NCBI GenBank assembly: GCA_021464245.1
Contig: JADCRB010000098.1
Span: forward strand, 434,001 to 498,000
From: Carallia brachiata
Lineage: Eukaryota; Streptophyta; Magnoliopsida; Malpighiales; Rhizophoraceae
Direction: 5' to 3'
DNA: 64,000 nt
The translations under genes and the position numbers were made by a program. Numbering within the stretch: position 1 is the first letter of the stretch; each line of letters opens with the position of its first letter. Under the pieces are notes generated by a model. That model was given only the letters and a program-made list of their open reading frames with translations. It had not been told where the DNA came from and did not search any database. This document shows positions 60,110 to 64,000 of this stretch, one piece after another.

Positions 60110-60380
60110 ATACATAATGGACACAACTGTTGAGAAGTTAAGCTCGCATGAGTAGCTGTGTTGGTACGTCCAAAGAAAAGCAAAGCCTATCCACTATGCA
60201 AACACTCACAAGCAACAAGATTCACATTTAAGAGAGAGTGTTAGAGTTGTAAGTGTGAGTTTGTAAAGAGAGCAAAATCTCTCACACGAAAAAAAAAGAG
60301 CAATGTGCAAGCAACTTTTAAATGTGACCCACTGACTCATATTCCAAGTTGATTGGTGTTGGATAAAAAGTGGAGTCAGT

Positions 60381-60650
60381 TGATGAATTCTTGTATCGAG
60401 CAGCTGATTGCCGTTGGGACATAGGTCCTATTCTTAGTGATGTCCGTTGTTTTTAGCTACTTTACAAAATTGTACGTACACTTATATTAAGCGCTCAGCT
60501 AATCAAATCGTAGATTGGGTGGCAAATCAGTCTAAACTCGGTACTTGTCTCTTGGACTGGGTTAATAACTCCCTTGTGAACCTTAGACGATTGTTAAGTC
60601 TTGAATCACTACTTAATGAAATATCATGCTACTTTATGTCAAAAAAAAAA
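60381..60650 (+). mobile_element. LINE 3' fragment, unit 2 copy
   Basis: RNase H-like frame (CTYTYIKRSANQIVDWVANQ) and 14-A tail, flanked by AAAAGTGGAGTCAGT at 60,366-60,380 and 60,651-60,665. It lies inside the 3' LTR, as in unit 1. The residues VANQSKLGTC look closer to the family norm than the unit-1 copy. Confidence 0.85.
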
Positions 60651-61955
60651 AAAAGTGGAGTCAGTGGTTCATTGTAATGTTGCTTATTCTTGTACTTGTG
60701 AAGTAGGAGGTCAACTCCAAAACCCGAACTCCAAACATGTAGAAGTCGAGTCCATAGCATAGAGAAAAATGTAAAGTATTATATAAACTCGTATATTCTG
60801 CATTGAGGTTGCGAGTCCACACATTCCACGTGCGCCAAAAAATAGTTCCGAAGAGATTGAAATACTAACAATTATGGATGTTTTACGGCGAGCAAAGGTA
60901 GATGTAGAAGTTGCTTGTATCGAAAAAATTGTGCAAATTTTGGCATCTCATAGGCACAAAAATTGTTGCTTAAAAATTACATGCAGATGCTGCCAAGTCT
61001 ATATATGATCTAATTATCTTTCCAGTAAGGCAAACAAAACCCTTAATAGCATCACCATTAGCTTTCTTTTCACTCTTATCTTTCTAGATATAAAATCTTT
61101 TGTGGTTTTTGCATTCCTGCTTTGACATCAGTGTGCATTTGGTTCAATGAAATTTTGTGTGGCCTGAGAGAAATAATATTAGCGTAAAAGAATTCACGAT
61201 TTATTCGATAAAAAAAAAATTATAGCAAAAAAATTATAGCAATTAGCAATTAATAAGATCAAATAAGTCTTATAGTATAAGCCCTCAATTTAAACATTGA
61301 AGTTATTGTATAGACGCCAGAAATCTAATTAAGTTTGGTATGTTCTGTCAGTCCTTGGTGGAGTTTAATGCGATTATTGCAAGATATTCTTATTATTCTT
61401 GATCAATATGTTTAAGTTTTGTAACGGATTTTGCGTTGGCAATCTTGAGCAGGCTTTTTGGTCATGCAAGAGCATGAAGTGTAGCTGAAGGCCTCGATTT
61501 TTAATATCCCAGGAATTAGACTAATCAACTCCGGATTGGAAGGTGATTTTGTACGTTGTCTACAAAGAACAGAGTCAGTTCTCCCAGATTGAATCTTTTG
61601 TTCCAAGTTGCACGGCCAATTGGTGTTCAGAAGACAAATTTTCAATAACGAGGCGCAAGACCATGCTGAGGGCCATGGCTACTTTTTCTAGTGCCGACGT
61701 TGACACATGCCTAGGCGCCCCACACCAGAGTTATTCAAACCTGGGTGCTTGGCGAGAAGTCTATTGATTGTATGGAAGTGAATGTGCTGTCCTCGATTGG
61801 GTTTGGCCAATTGGAAGCTGAAACATGGTAAACGGAATATTCTCTGAGTTTTTTACAGTTAATGACAGGCATTATAAGAAAGATGCCGCGGACACGCTGT
61901 TTTGTTGTTAATTTTAGGTCGCAGATTACCTAATACTTTTTGCCCCTGTTTGCAG

Positions 61956-62111
61956 GCGGAATTAATTCAAAGTGTACACATTAACGAAAACCAAATCACA
62001 GGAATTTGCCAACCAAGGTATAACAGTCAGCGATATGTAAACAAAATATTATCGTGGATAAGAAAACTTGGACTTCTACCGGATGCAGCCTACTTAGAGT
62101 TTGAATACTAA
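61956..62111 (+). pseudogene. Terminal exon-like segment, unit 2 (open)
   Basis: After TTTGCAG the sequence reads AELIQSVHINENQITGICQ, continues through YVNKILSWIRKLGLLPD and stops at TAA (62,109-62,111). Its unit-1 copy is frame-damaged. No complete gene precedes it, so it is listed as a remnant. The parent gene is not identified; a link to the C-terminal part of a FANCJ-type helicase is a weak guess. Confidence 0.4.
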
Positions 62112-64000
62112 TTCTAGTCCTCTATACGTGCGATCATTGCAATTTCCATTTTGACTATCTTGATGTTGACTATGGTATCATTTAGGGGTGTTGGTAATTT
62201 AGGGGAAGACACTGAAAAAACCCTTGTGCAACCCTGAAAGATGGTTGAACTTCAGATTTTTGTAATGTCGACTATGGTAAGATTTTCAGCGCAGCGATAT
62301 CCCTCTTCTTTTGGAAATCAGATGGTTACTGGACCAAGAGACCATTGAATGTGATCGGTAAAATCCTGCGAATGTACAAAGCCGATATAGTAATAAAATT
62401 CTAATAAATATTCTAAGTATCGAATTCAAAAAAATAAAGAATTAACTATAATCTATATTATTTAAACAGAAGATGTTATATTTGAGAAAAAATTTTAAAT
62501 AATAAAATTAATAAAATAAAATAAATAATTTAATAACCAGAGACAGCTTAATTAACAGTTCAACATAAGATAGAATGTATCCAAGTTATGAGTTTTCACC
62601 TAAAAGAAGTTGAATTATATGAATTTTGTAAATTAATAATTTAAATGTCAACTTTTTTTCTTTAGTTAGTGTTCTTTATCAAACAACTCTAATCATATTT
62701 AATGTATTTATGATCTTCTCTTAAACTTACGCAAAAGTATATCAAACTCATTGAGAAAAGAAAATTTTTATGACATCATATAAACTTATTTTATATCTAA
62801 TTCAAAATTTATATGTTTATTTATTTAGTATACGACTGTGTCTCATCTGTCGATTTTAATACAAATTTTATGACTACTTTCATGATAACCAGACAAAAAA
62901 GTATAATTAAAATTAAAATAGATAAATTAAATCAAATTCTCAACACAAAATTGCAATATAACCAAAAGAGCTACCAAACATCCAAAAAATAAAATAATCC
63001 AACCATAACATAAGTTACATCTCTTTCGCTCTAATTTAGCGTTTTAGCCACACATACCAAAATATAAAAGAAAAATATAGTAATCAATGTCATAGAGTTC
63101 AAAAGAAAAAAAATGAATGAAAAGGAATTAAAAACTCATGTATATCTTTGCGTTTCTTCCTTATGCTCTTATCTTTTTTGCCTCTCTGCAATATCGCTCT
63201 CTTACATCTATTCTTCTTACATCTAAAATAATAGCCTTTAAAAAGCCCTCCTAATAATCCTGTAACTTTAATATTTATAATCATTCCAAAATAATAAAAG
63301 TGTAAGTCTTAAAATGTCCAAATTCGAGCTAGAAAATAATTTATAAATTTTTAGACAATTTTGACCCTATGACTTCTAACCAAATTCTCAACCCTTTTAG
63401 GCTAAATCCAAATTTAGCTAAAACAGTAAAGTTGTAACTCTTTCTTTTAACTTCGATTTTATGCTAAAAAATCATCTAATTTCCATTTGTATAGAGAAAG
63501 TTATTGCTGAAAAATCAAGCAGTGTACAAAACTGAAAAATCTATCTAAATAGTACTAAATTCGCCTCAATTACTTCTTTTTACATCTATTTGACTTATAA
63601 AATACAAAATAACAAATAGAAGTAGAATCTATTGATAAATATAATTTTTACATAAATAAATATTAAATTAAATACTAAATTATACATAATATCTATATAA
63701 ATATTAAATCTATCAGAATGATTATAATGTACAATCATGGTGTAATTTCATTTTTTTAATGTAGTTTAAGATATGGTTATCCCTTTTTGTCCATGGGAAG
63801 AAAACTAATATTTGCTTGACTTATACTTTAATTTCCACTTATTATATCTGCTTACAAGACTTCTTCCTCCGCTTAGAATATTTGCTTGACGAAGACTTCT
63901 ATTCCCTCTTAAAATATTTGCTTGACTGGGACTTCAATTTCCACTTAAATAATAGCTTGGAAATGGCCAGGAAAACGAGTAACCGCGTGGAACTGGTCCC
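62112..64000. other. AT-rich tail of unit 2
   Basis: Counterpart of 24,376-26,250, reaching the window end at the phrase 'gtaaccgcgtggaactggtccc', which is 26,224-26,245 in unit 1. No gene is seen. Confidence 0.6.

Larger units (their letters stand above)
58886..60841 (+). mobile_element. Outer TRIM-like retroelement, unit 2 copy
   Basis: 5' LTR 58,886-59,203 (TGTTAGAGTT...TTTAACA), primer site mutated to TAGTATCAGAG at 59,204, 3' LTR from 60,239 with the LINE piece inside. Same insertion point as in unit 1, so the event predates the duplication. Confidence 0.82.
57931..61519 (+). pseudogene. DJ1C-like pseudogene, copy d, unit 2
   Basis: Exon 3 scrap (about 57,931-58,065, GVICAAPAVTLLPW), exon 4 (58,152-58,331, open, [14 protein letters not shown]), exon 5 (58,439-58,516, donor GT changed to AT), exon 6 split by the retroelement nest (3' part 60,843-61,024) and C-terminal exon (about 61,427-61,519), which reads DFALAILSRLFGHARA-stop-SVAEGLDF-stop-YPRN-stop. 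The frame is clear and the two internal stops are single substitutions, so the ancestor was a normal DJ1C C-terminus. The first of these stops is shared with unit 1. Confidence 0.8.

Noticed and set aside
1..64000. CRISPR array, bacterial operon or phage-like system
   Set aside because: No regularly spaced repeats with unique spacers and no prokaryotic genes; the content is plant nuclear DNA throughout.

Overview
This window is nuclear DNA of a eudicot plant. The evidence is AT-rich intergenic DNA, GT-AG introns, ankyrin/PGG membrane-protein genes of the plant-only ANK-TM class, a plastid-type two-domain DJ-1 (DJ1C-like) gene family, plant TRIM retroelements, an Au-like SINE, and Mutator and hAT MITEs. 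I see no bacterial, organellar or viral genes, no tRNA or rRNA genes and no CRISPR array. Every recognisable gene lies on the + strand.

Layout. The window holds two tandem copies of one large unit, joined near 26,690. Unit 1 is about 1-26,690. Unit 2 runs from about 26,690 past the window end; 62,330-64,000 repeats 24,600-26,250. Each unit reads: two-exon ankyrin-TM gene of type A, ankyrin-TM gene of type B, an unidentified promoter/leader block, DJ1C-like exons, FANCJ/RAD3-like helicase exons, more DJ1C-like exons split by nested retroelements, then an AT-rich tail. Unit 2 carries about 9.1 kb (about 40,945-50,060) and about 2.1 kb (about 32,445-34,560) that unit 1 lacks. Unit 1 carries MITE insertions that unit 2 lacks.

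Genes. Only two genes look intact: type A of unit 1 (2395-4057, 380 aa predicted) and type B of unit 2 (35209-36612, 365 aa predicted). Their counterparts, type B of unit 1 and type A of unit 2, each carry a single 1-nt frameshift, so each unit keeps one working gene, of opposite type. The DJ1C-like copies (one chimera plus one copy in unit 1; copies a, b, c and d in unit 2) are all broken by frameshifts, stops, missing exons or insertions. The helicase exons are a rearranged pseudogene in both units. Lesions shared by both units predate the duplication; private lesions postdate it.

Interpretation. This looks like a tandem array of plant ankyrin-TM (BDA1/ACD6-like, possibly immune-related) genes that has grown by unequal exchange and carried along decaying fragments of a plastid DJ-1 gene and a DNA-repair helicase gene. 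I found no convincing undescribed molecular system. The points most worth following are the reciprocal gene inactivation, the Mutator-type MITE family with exact 9-bp target duplications and readable empty sites, and the TRIM-in-TRIM plus LINE-in-LTR nest inside a DJ-1 exon.
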